Positions 47,789-57,077 are shown, counted from the first letter of the stretch. The stretch is 64,000 nucleotides of DNA from Jeongeupia naejangsanensis (GCF_016865585.1 NZ_JAESND010000008.1:117436-181435), one strand, 5' to 3'. Numbers and translations: made by a program. Notes: a model not told the origin generated them from the letters alone.

Positions 47789-49279
47789 GTGGCCGGCAAT
47801 TCATCACTCAGCCAACCCAAGGCGTTTTACCTGATTTTCTCGATCGAACTGTGGGAACGGTTCGGTTACTACGGCCTGCAGGGCATCATGGCGGTGTACC
47901 TCGTCAAGGTGCTCGGTCTGCATCAGGCCGATTCGTTCACGCTGTTCTCGTCCTTCGTTGCCCTCGTCTACGGCCTGATCGCCGTCGGCGGCTGGATCGG
48001 CGACAAGGTGCTCGGGACCAAGCGGACCATCATCCTCGGCGCGATCACGCTGGCGGTCGGCTACGCGATGATCGCGTTCTCGAACCATCAGGTCTCGTGG
48101 GTCTACCTCGGCATGGGGACGGTCGCGGTCGGTAACGGCCTGTTCAAGGCGAACCCGGGCTCGCTGCTCTCCAAACTGTACGAAAAGGGTGATCCGCGCA
48201 TCGACGGTGCGTTCACCATGTACTACATGGCGATCAACATCGGTTCGTTCTTCTCGATGCTGGCAACGCCGTGGCTGGCCAAGGAATTCGGCTGGGGCGT
48301 GGCGTTCTCGCTGTCGGTCGTCGGCATGCTGATCACCATTGCCAACTTCCTGCTGTGCAAGAAGATGGTCGCCCAGTACGGCTCGGAACCCGACTTCAAG
48401 CCGCTGAACCTCAAATACCTTGCCTACGTGATCGCCGGCATTGTCGCGGTCTGTCTGGCCGCGTCGTGGCTGCTCAAGCATCCGACCGTCGCCAACTACG
48501 GTCTGGCCGCGATCTCGATCGGTATCGTCGCGATCTTTGCCAAGGAAACCTTCGCGCTCGAAGGCGCGGCCCGCAGCAAGATGATCGTCGCCTTCGTGCT
48601 GATGGTCGAAGCGGTGATCTTCTTCGTGCTCTACAACCAGATGCCGACGTCGCTGAACTTCTTCGCGATCAACAATACCGAACACAGCCTGCTCGGTTTT
48701 GCGGTGCAGCCGGAGCAGTTCCAGGCGCTGAACCCGTTCTGGATCATGGTGGCGAGCCCGATTCTGGCGCTGACGTACAACAAGCTCGGCGACAAGCTGC
48801 CGATGCCGCACAAGTTCGCCTTCGGCATGGTGCTGTGTTCGCTGGCCTTCCTGGTGCTGCCGCTGGGTGCGCGCTTCGCCAGTGAACAGGGGCTGGTGTC
48901 GGCCAACTGGCTGGTGCTGTGCTACGCGCTGCAGAGCGTCGGTGAGCTGCTGATCTCGGGCCTCGGCCTCGCGATGGTGGCGCAACTGGTACCGGAACGG
49001 CTGATGGGCTTCATCATGGGCGCGTGGTTCCTGACCACAGCTGCCGCATCGGCGGTCAGCGGCATGGTCGCCGGCCTGACCGCGGTCAGCGGCGACGTCA
49101 GCAACGCCCAGGCCTCGCTGGCGGTGTACAGCGACGTGTTCATGAAGATCGGCATCGTCACCGGCGTGATCGCCGTGCTGATGATCGTCACCGCACCGTT
49201 GCTGGCGCGGATGATCAGCGGGACCAAGGAAGTCGACGCCTTCGTCGCCGAAGGCGAGCTGGCGGCACAACGGCCGTAA
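47789..49279 (+). CDS. dtpA: POT/PTR-family proton-dependent di/tripeptide transporter (DtpA-like)
   Basis: 496 aa from GTG 47789, which has GGAGG 6 bases upstream; an ATG 9 codons earlier (47762) is less likely. It has 12-14 transmembrane helices. The N-terminus ([20 protein letters not shown]) holds the ExxERFxYY motif that couples proton and peptide binding and closely follows E. coli DtpA. Imports di- and tripeptides with protons. It ends in its own terminator. Which E. coli paralogue (A-D) is closest cannot be decided by eye; dtpA is used as the family name. Confidence 0.93.
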   Translation: MAGNSSLSQPKAFYLIFSIELWERFGYYGLQGIMAVYLVKVLGLHQADSFTLFSSFVALVYGLIAVGGWIGDKVLGTKRTIILGAITLAVGYAMIAFSNHQVSWVYLGMGTVAVGNGLFKANPGSLLSKLYEKGDPRIDGAFTMYYMAINIGSFFSMLATPWLAKEFGWGVAFSLSVVGMLITIANFLLCKKMVAQYGSEPDFKPLNLKYLAYVIAGIVAVCLAASWLLKHPTVANYGLAAISIGIVAIFAKETFALEGAARSKMIVAFVLMVEAVIFFVLYNQMPTSLNFFAINNTEHSLLGFAVQPEQFQALNPFWIMVASPILALTYNKLGDKLPMPHKFAFGMVLCSLAFLVLPLGARFASEQGLVSANWLVLCYALQSVGELLISGLGLAMVAQLVPERLMGFIMGAWFLTTAAASAVSGMVAGLTAVSGDVSNAQASLAVYSDVFMKIGIVTGVIAVLMIVTAPLLARMISGTKEVDAFVAEGELAAQRP

Positions 49280-49299
49280 GCGCAGCATCGATCGCAGTC

Positions 49300-49327
49300 A
49301 AAGGCCCCGTATCGCGGGGCCTTTTTG
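49300..49327 (+). terminator. Rho-independent terminator after dtpA
   Basis: AAAGGCCCCG and CGGGGCCTTT, a 10-bp stem with a TATCG-type loop, followed by more Ts. Confidence 0.88.
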
Positions 49328-49356
49328 CATCCAGACTCCCCGTATGCCCAGCGCTG

Positions 49357-49878
49357 CTAGCGCCAGCCGAAGGCACCCAGCAGCGCGCCGGCGGCGATCA
49401 GCCAGATCGGGTTGAAACGGGTTTTCAGCCCGATCACCACGGTGGCGGCGGTGAGGGTCAGACTGACGATGCCGGGCCGGCTGCCGTTGATCAGCAGCAC
49501 CCCGGTGGCGAGGATCAGCGCGATCGTCAGCGGCGCCAGCGCGCGGCGGATCAACTGGTGCCAGCGGTGTTCACGATGCCGGTGGCCGTAATGCTCGACC
49601 GCCAGCGCGATCAGCGACGAGGGCAGGCACATCGCCAGCAGTGCCACCAGCGCCCCGGGCAGGCCGGCAATCTGCAGGCCGAACAGCAGCACGAACAGCA
49701 GGTTGGGGCCCGGGGCGACCTGTGCGATCGTGTAGCTGGCGGCAAAGGCCGACTCGCTCAGCCAGTGATGCTCGGTGACGAGCACGCGGTGCATGTCGGG
49801 CAGGACCGCGCTGGCGCCGCCGAAGGCAATCAGCGACAGCTGGGCGAAGTGGCCGAAGAGCGAGAGCAGCAGCGTCAT
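49357..49878 (-). CDS. Chromate transporter, half-size (ChrA N- or C-type subunit)
   Basis: 173 aa with about five or six helices. The CHR-domain signature is seen early: AFGGASAVLPDMHRVLV and later YTIAQVAPGPNLLFVLLFG, which resembles the PGP motif of the family. A second half-size CHR gene lies directly upstream, overlapping by 4 bases, so the two subunits form a heterodimeric chromate exporter (short-chain CHR type), unlike the fused ~400-aa ChrA. It is inner-membrane. The actual anion may be chromate or sulfate-like; no regulator chrB is adjacent. Confidence 0.9.
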   Translation of the reverse strand: MTLLLSLFGHFAQLSLIAFGGASAVLPDMHRVLVTEHHWLSESAFAASYTIAQVAPGPNLLFVLLFGLQIAGLPGALVALLAMCLPSSLIALAVEHYGHRHREHRWHQLIRRALAPLTIALILATGVLLINGSRPGIVSLTLTAATVVIGLKTRFNPIWLIAAGALLGAFGWR

Positions 49879-50417
49879 CGGCGGGCTCCGATCAGGCAGA
49901 TCAGCAGCGAGAGCGGAATCAGCACCGCCAGTACCGGCAGCAGCGGCCAGCGCAGCAGTGCCACGGCGACGAAGGCCGCGCCACCGGTCAGCCAGGCGAG
50001 TCCGAGTCCGCGCTGGGCGAGCGCCAGCTTGATGGCGGTGAGGATGATCAGTCCGGCGGCGACCGCCGTCATGCCGTGCAATGCGCCCTGAATGGCCGGC
50101 AGGTCGGCGACATAGCGGTAGCCGACACCCAGCGCCAGCACGATCAGCCCCGGCGGGCCGATCAGCCCGAACGAGGCGGCGAGCGCGCCCTTGAGGCCGG
50201 CATGGCGGTAACCGAACATCATCGCCAGATTGACGATGTTCGGCCCGGGCAGGATCTGGCCGGTGCTGAGCAGATCGGCGAATTCGGCGTCATCGAGCCA
50301 GCCGCGCTCGTCGACCAGCACCCGTCGCGCCCACGGCAACACGCCGCCGAAGCCGATCAGCCCCATGCGGGCGAAGGTGCGGAATAGGGTGGCCGGCGTG
50401 ATCGGTAGCGGCGGCAT
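49875..50417 (-). CDS. Chromate transporter, half-size (second CHR subunit)
   Basis: 180 aa from ATG 50417; a GTG at 50459 would add 14 residues. The CHR motif is present: GFGGVLPWARRVLVDERG and STGQILPGPNIVNLAMMFG. Five to six helices. It overlaps the second subunit by 4 bases, so both are made in equal amounts. The pair is leftward and is preceded by a glycine riboswitch for the divergent gene. No chromate-resistance neighbours (chrB, ruvB-like) are visible. Confidence 0.9.
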   Translation of the reverse strand: MPPLPITPATLFRTFARMGLIGFGGVLPWARRVLVDERGWLDDAEFADLLSTGQILPGPNIVNLAMMFGYRHAGLKGALAASFGLIGPPGLIVLALGVGYRYVADLPAIQGALHGMTAVAAGLIILTAIKLALAQRGLGLAWLTGGAAFVAVALLRWPLLPVLAVLIPLSLLICLIGARR

Positions 50418-50577
50418 GATTGAAACCGTAACGAGTTCGATCCCCCATGCTAGCGCCACGCAGCTTTCAGATTGCCTTCAATGCCGTTTCGGGCCGACGG
50501 CTGCGGCGTTGCCGCGACACCCGATGCCGGTGCATTGTGTCGTTGACCGGGGCCGGGGGGGCCGGGATAATCCGCCG

Positions 50578-50770
50578 CTTCGCGGGAGAGTGGCCCGGCC
50601 TGAGCAACAGGTCGCGGGTCCGCCGAAGGCGCAAGCTCCCATAATCGCTCAGGCAAACGAACCGCGAAGTCAGTATCAAGGCCGATTGGAGAGAGGCCGG
50701 CATGACCGGTCCACCGAAGGGGCAATGCGCGATCCGTCGCGCCAAACTCTCAGGTAAAAGGACAAGGGGA
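50578..50770 (+). ncRNA. Tandem glycine riboswitch
   Basis: Two consecutive glycine aptamers. The first (50578-50669) has P1 strands CTTCGCGG and CCGCGAAG, the conserved core GCCGAAGGCGCAA (50622-50634) and the 3' element CGCTCAGGCAAACGAACC. The second (from about 50684) has TTGGAGAG, ACCGAAGGGGCAA (50713-50725) and the hallmark ACTCTCAGGTAAAAGGACA (50746-50764). The aptamers are joined by a short linker of about 15 bases, as in known cooperative tandem switches. It controls the UPF0126/TRIC membrane protein gene at 50798. Confidence 0.93.
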
Positions 50771-50797
50771 GAGGCCGCAACCACTTGCGGATATCCC
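50766..50797 (+). promoter_or_regulatory. Shine-Dalgarno with an intervening hairpin before the UPF0126 start
   Basis: GGGGAGAGG (50766-50774) is a strong SD but lies 23 bases before the ATG. Between them CCGCAA (50775-50780) and TTGCGG (50785-50790) form a 6-bp hairpin with a CCAC loop. If folded, it would bring the SD to about 7 bases from the start, so the hairpin and the riboswitch 3' end may together gate translation. Confidence 0.6.
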
Positions 50798-51412
50798 ATG
50801 CTCTCCACCATCTACATCATCGCGATCACCGCCGAAGCCATGACCGGCGCGCTTGCCGCCGGCCGGCGCAATATGGACCTGTTCGGCGTCATGGTCATCG
50901 CCTTCCTCACCGCGCTCGGCGGCGGTACCGTCCGCGACATCGTGCTCGGCCACTACCCGATCGGCTGGACGCAGCACCCCGAGTACATCTGGCTGGTACT
51001 GTCGGCCGGTTTGTTCACCGTGCTGATCGCCCGCTTCATGCACCGCTTCGGCAAGATCTTCCTGATTCTCGACGCGTTCGGCCTGATCGCTTTCACGCTG
51101 ATCGGCTGCGAAGTCGCGCTGACGATGGGCTATCACCCGACCGTGGTCGTCATGGCCGGGATGACCACCGGCATTGCCGGCGGCGTGCTGCGCGACATCC
51201 TGTGTTCACGCGTGCCGGTGGTGTTCCGCCACGAGCTGTACGCCAGCGTGGCCTTGCTGGTGGCACTCAGCTACCTCGGTCTGGGGCGCCTCGGTGTCCA
51301 GCATGACGTCAATGTGCTGATGTCGTTCGCGCTCGGTCTGGTGATCCGTCTGTTCGCGATCTACCGCGGCTGGCGGCTGCCGGTGTTCTCGTACCGTCAG
51401 CCGATCGACTGA
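50798..51412 (+). CDS. UPF0126/TRIC-family membrane protein under a glycine riboswitch
   Basis: 204 aa with six or seven helices. Two internal repeats carry the GGGTVRDIVLG and GGVLRDILCS signatures of the UPF0126 (YicG/YadS) family, related to trimeric intracellular cation channels. The start at 50798 is the only good in-frame start after the riboswitch. The regulatory element implies the protein handles glycine or is needed when glycine accumulates; glycine transport or a linked cation flux is inferred. Inner-membrane protein. Confidence 0.88.
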   Translation: MLSTIYIIAITAEAMTGALAAGRRNMDLFGVMVIAFLTALGGGTVRDIVLGHYPIGWTQHPEYIWLVLSAGLFTVLIARFMHRFGKIFLILDAFGLIAFTLIGCEVALTMGYHPTVVVMAGMTTGIAGGVLRDILCSRVPVVFRHELYASVALLVALSYLGLGRLGVQHDVNVLMSFALGLVIRLFAIYRGWRLPVFSYRQPID

Positions 51413-51529
51413 TCCGCCTGACCCGAACCTGCTGGTAACGTAACTCGGGTCGCGGTACCAAACGGGTCAACACCCCGGCCTGCTGCAAGTCCTGATTCAC
51501 GGCTGAAGCCGCCTGCGCATAATGGCGCA

Positions 51530-52132
51530 ATGGAATCCTGGTCCTTCGTCTCCGCCTTCGTGCTGCTGCTGCTGGTGACCGACCCGCTCGGCAGCATTCC
51601 GCTGTTTGTCGCCATGCTCAAGCAGGTGCCACCGCAGCGGCGCCTGCGCATGATCGTGCGCGAGGTGTCGGTGGCCTTCGTCGTGTTGCTGGTCTTCATG
51701 CTGACCGGCCAGCAGTTCCTCGCGCTGATGCATCTGTCGCAGACCTCGCTCGGCATCGCCGGCGGCGTCATCCTGTTCCTGATCGCGCTGCGCATGGTGT
51801 TTCCGCACCCCGATGGCGTGTTCGGCGACGTCAAGGGGGGAGAGCCCTTCATCGTGCCACTGGCGATTCCGCTGCTTGCCGGGCCGTCGGCCCTGGCGAC
51901 GGTATTGCTGCTGGTATCGCGGGCACCGGACCGCTTGTGGGAGTGGATCGGCGCGCTGGCGCTGACGATGCTGGTTTGTGCGCTGGTGCTCGGGTTCTCC
52001 GAGAAGATCGGCCAGGTGCTGGGCGAGCGCGTCACCACGGCGTTCGAGCGGCTGATGGGGCTGGTGCTGACCGCCATCGCGGTCGAAATGCTGCTGTCCG
52101 GTGTGCGCGAGTACATTGCGTCGCTGACGTGA
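51530..52132 (+). CDS. marC: MarC-family integral membrane protein
   Basis: 200 aa with six helices, the full MarC (UPF0056) length. Family features include TDPLGSIPLFVAML near the N-terminus and PLAIPLLAGPSALATVLLL in the middle, the second DPxG/PLxxGPG repeat. The function of MarC is unknown; the original link to multiple antibiotic resistance was withdrawn. It is separated from the UPF0126 gene by 117 bases with no clear terminator, and from rpiA by 77. Confidence 0.88.
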   Translation: MESWSFVSAFVLLLLVTDPLGSIPLFVAMLKQVPPQRRLRMIVREVSVAFVVLLVFMLTGQQFLALMHLSQTSLGIAGGVILFLIALRMVFPHPDGVFGDVKGGEPFIVPLAIPLLAGPSALATVLLLVSRAPDRLWEWIGALALTMLVCALVLGFSEKIGQVLGERVTTAFERLMGLVLTAIAVEMLLSGVREYIASLT

Positions 52133-52209
52133 GCGCTTGATACCAGGCAAAGGGCCGATGCCATTTGCGTTTAGAATTCCGAACAGACCCGACCCACAGG
52201 AGTAGTCAG

Positions 52210-52866
52210 ATGACCCAGAACGAACTCAAGGAAGCCGTCGGCCGCGCGGCGATTGCTTATATTCCGGACGATTGCATCGTTGGCGTCGGTACCGGCTCGA
52301 CCGCGAACTACTTCATCGATGCGCTGGCCGAAATCAAGGGCCGCATCCGCGGCGCGGTGTCTTCCAGCGAAGCGAGCATTGCGCGGCTGAAAAAGCACAA
52401 CATTCCGGTTTACGACCTCAACGCCATCGACAGCCTGCCGGTCTATGTCGACGGTGCCGACGAGATCAACCACCAGCTGCAGATGATCAAGGGCGGTGGC
52501 GCGGCGCTGACGCGCGAGAAGATCGTCTCGGCCGTCGCCGAGCAGTTCGTCTGCATCGCCGACGCCAGCAAGTATGTCGGCGTGCTCGGCAACTTCCCGC
52601 TGCCGGTCGAGGTCATCCCGATGGCACGCTCCTATGTCGCGCGCGAGCTGGTCAAGCTGGGCGGCCATCCGGCCTACCGCGAGGGCGTGGTGACGGACAA
52701 CGGCAACATCATCCTCGACGTGCACGGACTGCGGATCGCCGAACCGGCTAAACTGGAGGCCGAAATCAACCAGATCGTCGGTGTCGTCACCAACGGCCTG
52801 TTCGCGCGCCGTCGCGCCGACGTCCTGCTGCTGGGTACCGAGGACGGGGTCAAGACCTACAAATAA
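52210..52866 (+). CDS. rpiA: Ribose-5-phosphate isomerase A
   Basis: 218 aa, matching E. coli RpiA (219). It interconverts ribose 5-phosphate and ribulose 5-phosphate in the non-oxidative pentose phosphate pathway. The substrate loop [15 protein letters not shown], the catalytic region [19 protein letters not shown] (Asp and Glu base), and the end [11 protein letters not shown] are all present. AGGAG lies 8 bases before ATG 52210. It is followed closely by phoU. Confidence 0.97.
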   Translation: MTQNELKEAVGRAAIAYIPDDCIVGVGTGSTANYFIDALAEIKGRIRGAVSSSEASIARLKKHNIPVYDLNAIDSLPVYVDGADEINHQLQMIKGGGAALTREKIVSAVAEQFVCIADASKYVGVLGNFPLPVEVIPMARSYVARELVKLGGHPAYREGVVTDNGNIILDVHGLRIAEPAKLEAEINQIVGVVTNGLFARRRADVLLLGTEDGVKTYK

Positions 52867-52952
52867 AGCCTGCGCAGGCGGACCCCGGAAGACTTGAAAC
52901 AAAAAATTAACAAGACTCTGCGATGATCCGGGGTCTGTCCGTTGGAGCGCCC

Positions 52953-53669
52953 ATGATGTCCGAACACATTTCCAAACAATTCGACGCCGAACTCGAGGCG
53001 ATCCGTTCGAGCGTGCTCGGCATGGCCGGTCTGGTCGAAGATCAGGTGCGCCTGGCGATGGAGGCCCTGTCGACCGGCAACATGGCGATCATCGACAAGG
53101 TGATCGAGCAGGAAGAGCGCGTCAACGAGATGCACGTGAAGCTCGACGACATGTGTATCCACATGATCGCGCGTCGCCAGCCGGCCGCCACCGACCTGCG
53201 CATGGTGATGACCGTGATCAAGTCGGTCGAGGATCTCGAGCGCATCGGCGACAAGGCCGCCCGCATCTGCCAGCGCGCCAAGAACATCTATGATGCCGGC
53301 CGCCTGCAGGTGCCGCGCTTTGCCGAGCTGGACCACATCGCCGAAGATGCGCTCGACATGCTGAGCAAGGCGCTCGACGCTTTCGCCCGCCTCGACGCGG
53401 TGCCGGCATCCGAAGTGATCCGCGACGACAGCCAGCTCGACAACGAATACCGCGCACTGCAGCGCCTGCTGATCACGATCATGATGGAAGACCCGCGCCA
53501 GATCACGCTGACGCTGGACATCCTGTGGATCGCCAAGGCGATCGAGCGCATCGGCGATCTGGCGGTCAACATCGCCGAGCAGGTGATCTTCCTCGTCAAG
53601 GGCCAGGACGTCCGGCACAAGACCCAGGAAGAAGTCGACAGTGTCGTGCACGCCAAGCGCGACGAATAA
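52953..53669 (+). CDS. phoU: Phosphate-signalling regulator PhoU
   Basis: 238 aa, standard length, with two three-helix-bundle repeats; metal-binding ExxxD-type motifs are in EDLERIGDKAARI (first repeat) and KAIERIGDLAVNI (second). It negatively controls the Pho regulon through PstSCAB/PhoR and limits phosphate uptake. It usually follows pstB, but no pst genes are here; instead the exopolyphosphatase gene ppx follows after a terminator. GGAG precedes ATG 52953; an ATG one codon later is equally possible. Confidence 0.95.
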   Translation: MMSEHISKQFDAELEAIRSSVLGMAGLVEDQVRLAMEALSTGNMAIIDKVIEQEERVNEMHVKLDDMCIHMIARRQPAATDLRMVMTVIKSVEDLERIGDKAARICQRAKNIYDAGRLQVPRFAELDHIAEDALDMLSKALDAFARLDAVPASEVIRDDSQLDNEYRALQRLLITIMMEDPRQITLTLDILWIAKAIERIGDLAVNIAEQVIFLVKGQDVRHKTQEEVDSVVHAKRDE

Positions 53670-53689
53670 GCGACCGTCACCCGAACACC

Positions 53690-53714
53690 ACGCCCCGCCA
53701 GTCGGGGCGTTTTT
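53690..53714 (+). terminator. Rho-independent terminator after phoU
   Basis: ACGCCCCG and CGGGGCGT around CCAGT, followed by TTTTG. Confidence 0.85.
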
Positions 53715-53805
53715 GCGTTCGCGGCAACTGGCGTTCCACCCGCAGCGGGTTGGCGGCGTTGAGCTGGCCGGGTATCGTTGAGTTTCCAAACCGTTTGCGA
53801 CCACC

Positions 53806-55278
53806 ATGACCGATGCTTCGCTGATTGCCGCCGTAGACTTGGGTTCCAACAGCTTCCGCCTGCAGATTGCACGTGTTCAGGGCGGCTCGCTGGTGCCGCT
53901 GACCACGCTGAAGGAAACGGTGCGGCTGGCTGGCGGAATCGATGCCGACGGCCGGCTTTCCGCCGACATCCAGAATGAAGCGCTGGCGGCCCTGCGCCGC
54001 TTCGGCAAGGCGCTGAACGGTCTGGCCCGTGCCCAGGTGCGGATCGTGGCAACCAATACCTTTCGTGTCGCGAAGAACATCGACGATTTCCAGCCGCTGG
54101 CCGAGGCCGCGCTGGGCTATCCGATCGAAATCGTCGCCGGGCTTGAAGAAGCCCGGCTGATCTACATCGGCGCGGCGCACAGCCTGCCGGGCAGTCGCAA
54201 GGCCCGGCTGATCGTCGACATCGGCGGCGGCTCGACTGAACTGATCATCGGCCGACAGTTCGATGCGCAGACGATGGAAAGCGTGCTGCTTGGCTGTGTC
54301 AGCTGGAGCCAGCGCTTTTTTCCCGACGGCAGGATCACCGAAGCGACGCTACGGGCCGCCGAGCTGGCGGCCTGCGAGATGCTCGAACCCGTCGCCGGGC
54401 AGTTCGGCGCGCAGCACTGGCAGGCCGCGATCGGGACTTCGGGAACGGCCCGTTCGATTGCCGACGTGCTGGAACTGAACGGCCTGACCGAGTCGGGCAT
54501 CACCCTCGATGCATTGAAGCGCCTGCGCCAGCTGTTGCTGCAGGCTGGTCATATCGACGCGGTCGAGCTCAAAGGATTACGGGCCGATCGCCGGCCGGTG
54601 CTGGCGGGCGGCTTCGCGATCATGGCCGCCGTCTTCGAGATGCTCGGCATCGACAGGATGACGATCACCCAGGGTGCGCTGCGCGACGGCGTGCTGTACG
54701 ACCTGATGGCCCGCAACGGCATGCTCGACGTGCGCGAACGCACCATCGGCGCGTTCCAGCGCCGTTACCACGTCGATACGGCACAGGCGGGGCGGGTGGC
54801 CGAACTGGCCGGCCTGCTGTTCCGCCAGTTGCATCCGGACGACGACGACACGGCGCGCGCGCTGCACCATGCGGCAAGACTGCACGAGATCGGCCGGCTG
54901 ATTGCCCACGTCGGTTATCACAAGCACGGCGCCTACATCCTGCAGCACGCCGACATGCAGGGCTTCTCGCGCAGCGAGCAGGTGAGGCTGGCACAGTGGG
55001 CGCTGGTCCAGCGCGGCAGCCTGAACAAGCTCGGCAGCGAGCGCCGGAACGAACGGGACTGGGGCGCCATGCTTGCGCTGCGGCTTGCCGTGCTGTTCTG
55101 TCGCGGCAGAAAATCACAATGGCCCGCCGGTATCCGCTTGCGTCGCGCCGACGGCGACTTTCTGCTGCAGATCGATTCCGGCTGGCTGTCGGCCAATCCA
55201 CTTACCGCATTCGCGCTCGACGAGGAAACACGCCAATGGCAAAAGCCGCGGCTCATCATCGCAAGGCCAACAAGCTGA
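53806..55278 (+). CDS. ppx: Exopolyphosphatase (Ppx/GppA family)
   Basis: 490 aa. It cleaves terminal phosphates from polyphosphate. The actin-like fold is marked by AAVDLGSNSFRLQIARVQ at the N-terminus and by VDIGGGSTELIIGR, the phosphate 2 motif with the catalytic Glu. The C-terminal half is the helical HD-like domain (HHAARLHEIGRL). GppA cannot be excluded, but association with phoU is typical for ppx. The last 43 bases overlap corA. Confidence 0.93.
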   Translation: MTDASLIAAVDLGSNSFRLQIARVQGGSLVPLTTLKETVRLAGGIDADGRLSADIQNEALAALRRFGKALNGLARAQVRIVATNTFRVAKNIDDFQPLAEAALGYPIEIVAGLEEARLIYIGAAHSLPGSRKARLIVDIGGGSTELIIGRQFDAQTMESVLLGCVSWSQRFFPDGRITEATLRAAELAACEMLEPVAGQFGAQHWQAAIGTSGTARSIADVLELNGLTESGITLDALKRLRQLLLQAGHIDAVELKGLRADRRPVLAGGFAIMAAVFEMLGIDRMTITQGALRDGVLYDLMARNGMLDVRERTIGAFQRRYHVDTAQAGRVAELAGLLFRQLHPDDDDTARALHHAARLHEIGRLIAHVGYHKHGAYILQHADMQGFSRSEQVRLAQWALVQRGSLNKLGSERRNERDWGAMLALRLAVLFCRGRKSQWPAGIRLRRADGDFLLQIDSGWLSANPLTAFALDEETRQWQKPRLIIARPTS

Positions 55279-56336
55279 GGCAGCACCTGCGCGCCGACAA
55301 GGCGGGCACCCATCCCGGGACGATGCAGTACGTCGGCCCGCGCCGGCCCGAAGAAACGCTGGCGACGCTGATCGAATTCGGTCCGGAGGAAAACGACTTC
55401 ATCGAGACGCGCTTCACGTCGCTCGAAGAAGGCAAGACATTCGAGCGGACGCACCAGACGTTCTGGCTCAACCTGCATGGTCTCGCCAATCTCGAACTGC
55501 TGAAGTACGTCGGCAAGCGCTTCGGCCTGCACCCGCTGACGATGGAGGACATCGTCCACACCGAGCAGCGTCCCAAGGTCGAGGTTTATCCGGGCTATCT
55601 GTTCATCGTCGCGCGGCTGGCCAGCGTCGACGCCGACGGCGTGCTGTGCAGCGAACAGGTCAGCATCGTGCTCGGCCACGGTTTCGTGCTGACATTCCAG
55701 GAAAAGCCGACCGGCACGTTCACCGGCATCCGCGACAGCCTGAAGAACGCGCAGTCGCAGGTGCGCAAGCTCGGCGCCGACTATCTGGTCTACTCGCTGC
55801 TCGACAAGCTGGTCGATCGCTATTTCAGCGTGCTCGAAAGCATCGGTGACCGGATCGAATCGGTTGACGACCAGATCGCCGCAGGGCCGGTGCCCGATCA
55901 TCTGACCGACATTCAGGAGCTGCGGCGCGGCATGCTCGGTATCAAGCGCGGATTGTGGCCTTTGCGCGAAGTCGTCAACGTCCTGCAGCGCGACGACGCG
56001 GACTTCTTCCATGAGGAAACGCAGCTTTATCTGCGCGACGTCTACGACCACACGGTGCAGCTGATCGAAAGCACCGAGGCGCTGCGCGAACTGGTCGGCA
56101 ACCTGCAGGACTCCTACCTGTCGCTGCAGTCGCACCGGATGAACCTGCAGATGCGCATGCTCACGGTGATCACCACCGTGTTCATGCCGCTGACACTGAT
56201 TGCCGGCATTTACGGGATGAACTTCGAGTTCATGCCCGAGCTGCACTGGCGCGGTGGCTACTTCGCCGCACTGGGCCTGATGGCGGCGATTACCGTCGGG
56301 CTAATCGCTTTTTTCCGCCGGAAGCAGTGGTTCTGA
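55236..56336 (+). CDS. corA: Magnesium/cobalt transporter CorA
   Basis: 366 aa. Long cytoplasmic funnel domain followed by two C-terminal helices; the first ends in the selectivity loop YGMNFEF (GMN motif), the second in a short Lys/Arg tail. It forms a pentameric Mg2+ channel in the inner membrane. The start at 55236 lies inside the end of ppx (43-base overlap), preceded by GAGGA, so translation is coupled. The C-terminus overlaps the convergent small ORF by 36 bases. Confidence 0.94.
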   Translation: MAKAAAHHRKANKLRQHLRADKAGTHPGTMQYVGPRRPEETLATLIEFGPEENDFIETRFTSLEEGKTFERTHQTFWLNLHGLANLELLKYVGKRFGLHPLTMEDIVHTEQRPKVEVYPGYLFIVARLASVDADGVLCSEQVSIVLGHGFVLTFQEKPTGTFTGIRDSLKNAQSQVRKLGADYLVYSLLDKLVDRYFSVLESIGDRIESVDDQIAAGPVPDHLTDIQELRRGMLGIKRGLWPLREVVNVLQRDDADFFHEETQLYLRDVYDHTVQLIESTEALRELVGNLQDSYLSLQSHRMNLQMRMLTVITTVFMPLTLIAGIYGMNFEFMPELHWRGGYFAALGLMAAITVGLIAFFRRKQWF

Positions 56337-56492
56337 CGCTGCATCGGTTTCAACTGTGCGCCGTGGCCCTTCGCGCAGGTCGGCGATGACGAGGCCGTCC
56401 TCGGTCAGAAAGGGGGGCTCGGCTTTCCTCGGGCTGCGGCGCTCGCCGTTGCGGCGTGGCAGCCAGAAATCATTCAGGTCTGAGTTCGACAT
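56301..56492 (-). CDS. Small hypothetical protein convergent with corA
   Basis: 63 aa from ATG 56492, with GAGGA 8 bases upstream; an upstream TTG at 56555 would lie inside the DUF456 gene. The protein is charged and Pro/Arg-rich (LPRRNGERRSPRKAEPP) with LVIADLREGPRRTV near the end. No domain or signal. It overlaps the 3' end of corA by 36 bases on the opposite strand. Plausible because of the good ribosome-binding site and position directly after DUF456, but it could be non-functional. Confidence 0.5.
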   Translation of the reverse strand: MSNSDLNDFWLPRRNGERRSPRKAEPPFLTEDGLVIADLREGPRRTVETDAASEPLLPAEKSD

Positions 56493-56538
56493 CAGGCTGA
56501 TCCTCGTCTGTCGCTTTCGTTCAGCATAGTCGGACTGA

Positions 56539-57027
56539 CTACCAGAACCAAGCAAAGATGAAGACCCCCAGCATCGCTAGGGCAACAGCGACCTTGGCGA
56601 TGGCGCCGACCAGCAGCCCGATCCACGTGGCAACGCCGACCCTGCCGGCCTGAACCACGTCGCGTCGGGCAATGAATTCACCTGCGGCGGCGCCGATGAA
56701 CGGTCCGATGATCAGGCCGATCAGGCCGCCGGCAATGCCCAGCACCGCACCGATCAGCGAACCCCATATCGCCTGCGGACTGGCACCAACCCTTTTGGCG
56801 CCCAGTGCGCCGGCAACAAAGTCGAGCACGACCGACAGCGCCAGCAAGGCCGCCAGTATGACCAGCGTGACCCAGCCTATGCGTGTGAAATGGTCCGCCC
56901 ACGCGGCCAGCAGCATGCCGCCGAAAATGAACGGTGTGCCGGGCAGCATCGGCAGCAGGGTGCCCGCGAAGCCGACAAGCACCAGTGCGGCAGCCAGCAA
57001 AAACCACAGTGTCGACGGATCGGTCAT
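56539..57027 (-). CDS. DUF456 family membrane protein
   Basis: 162 aa with four or five hydrophobic helices; the pattern LVGFAGTLLPMLPGTPFIFGG followed by a Gly-rich GLIGLIIGPFIGAAAGEF segment, cut by short loops, is that of DUF456. It is an inner-membrane protein of unknown function. A hairpin GTTCCCGGT/ACCGGGAAC lies 50-70 bases upstream. The small hypothetical gene follows after 46 bases on the same strand. Confidence 0.87.
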   Translation of the reverse strand: MTDPSTLWFLLAAALVLVGFAGTLLPMLPGTPFIFGGMLLAAWADHFTRIGWVTLVILAALLALSVVLDFVAGALGAKRVGASPQAIWGSLIGAVLGIAGGLIGLIIGPFIGAAAGEFIARRDVVQAGRVGVATWIGLLVGAIAKVAVALAMLGVFIFAWFW

Positions 57028-57077
57028 GCGTGTCTTTCCTCCTTGATGTCCTGAACGGAGTCTGCCGGCAGCGGCGA

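Noticed and set aside
49357..50417. A frameshifted single full-length chrA.
   Set aside because: Two separate half-size CHR genes with an ATGA overlap and complete motifs are a known natural form; no sign of frameshift damage.
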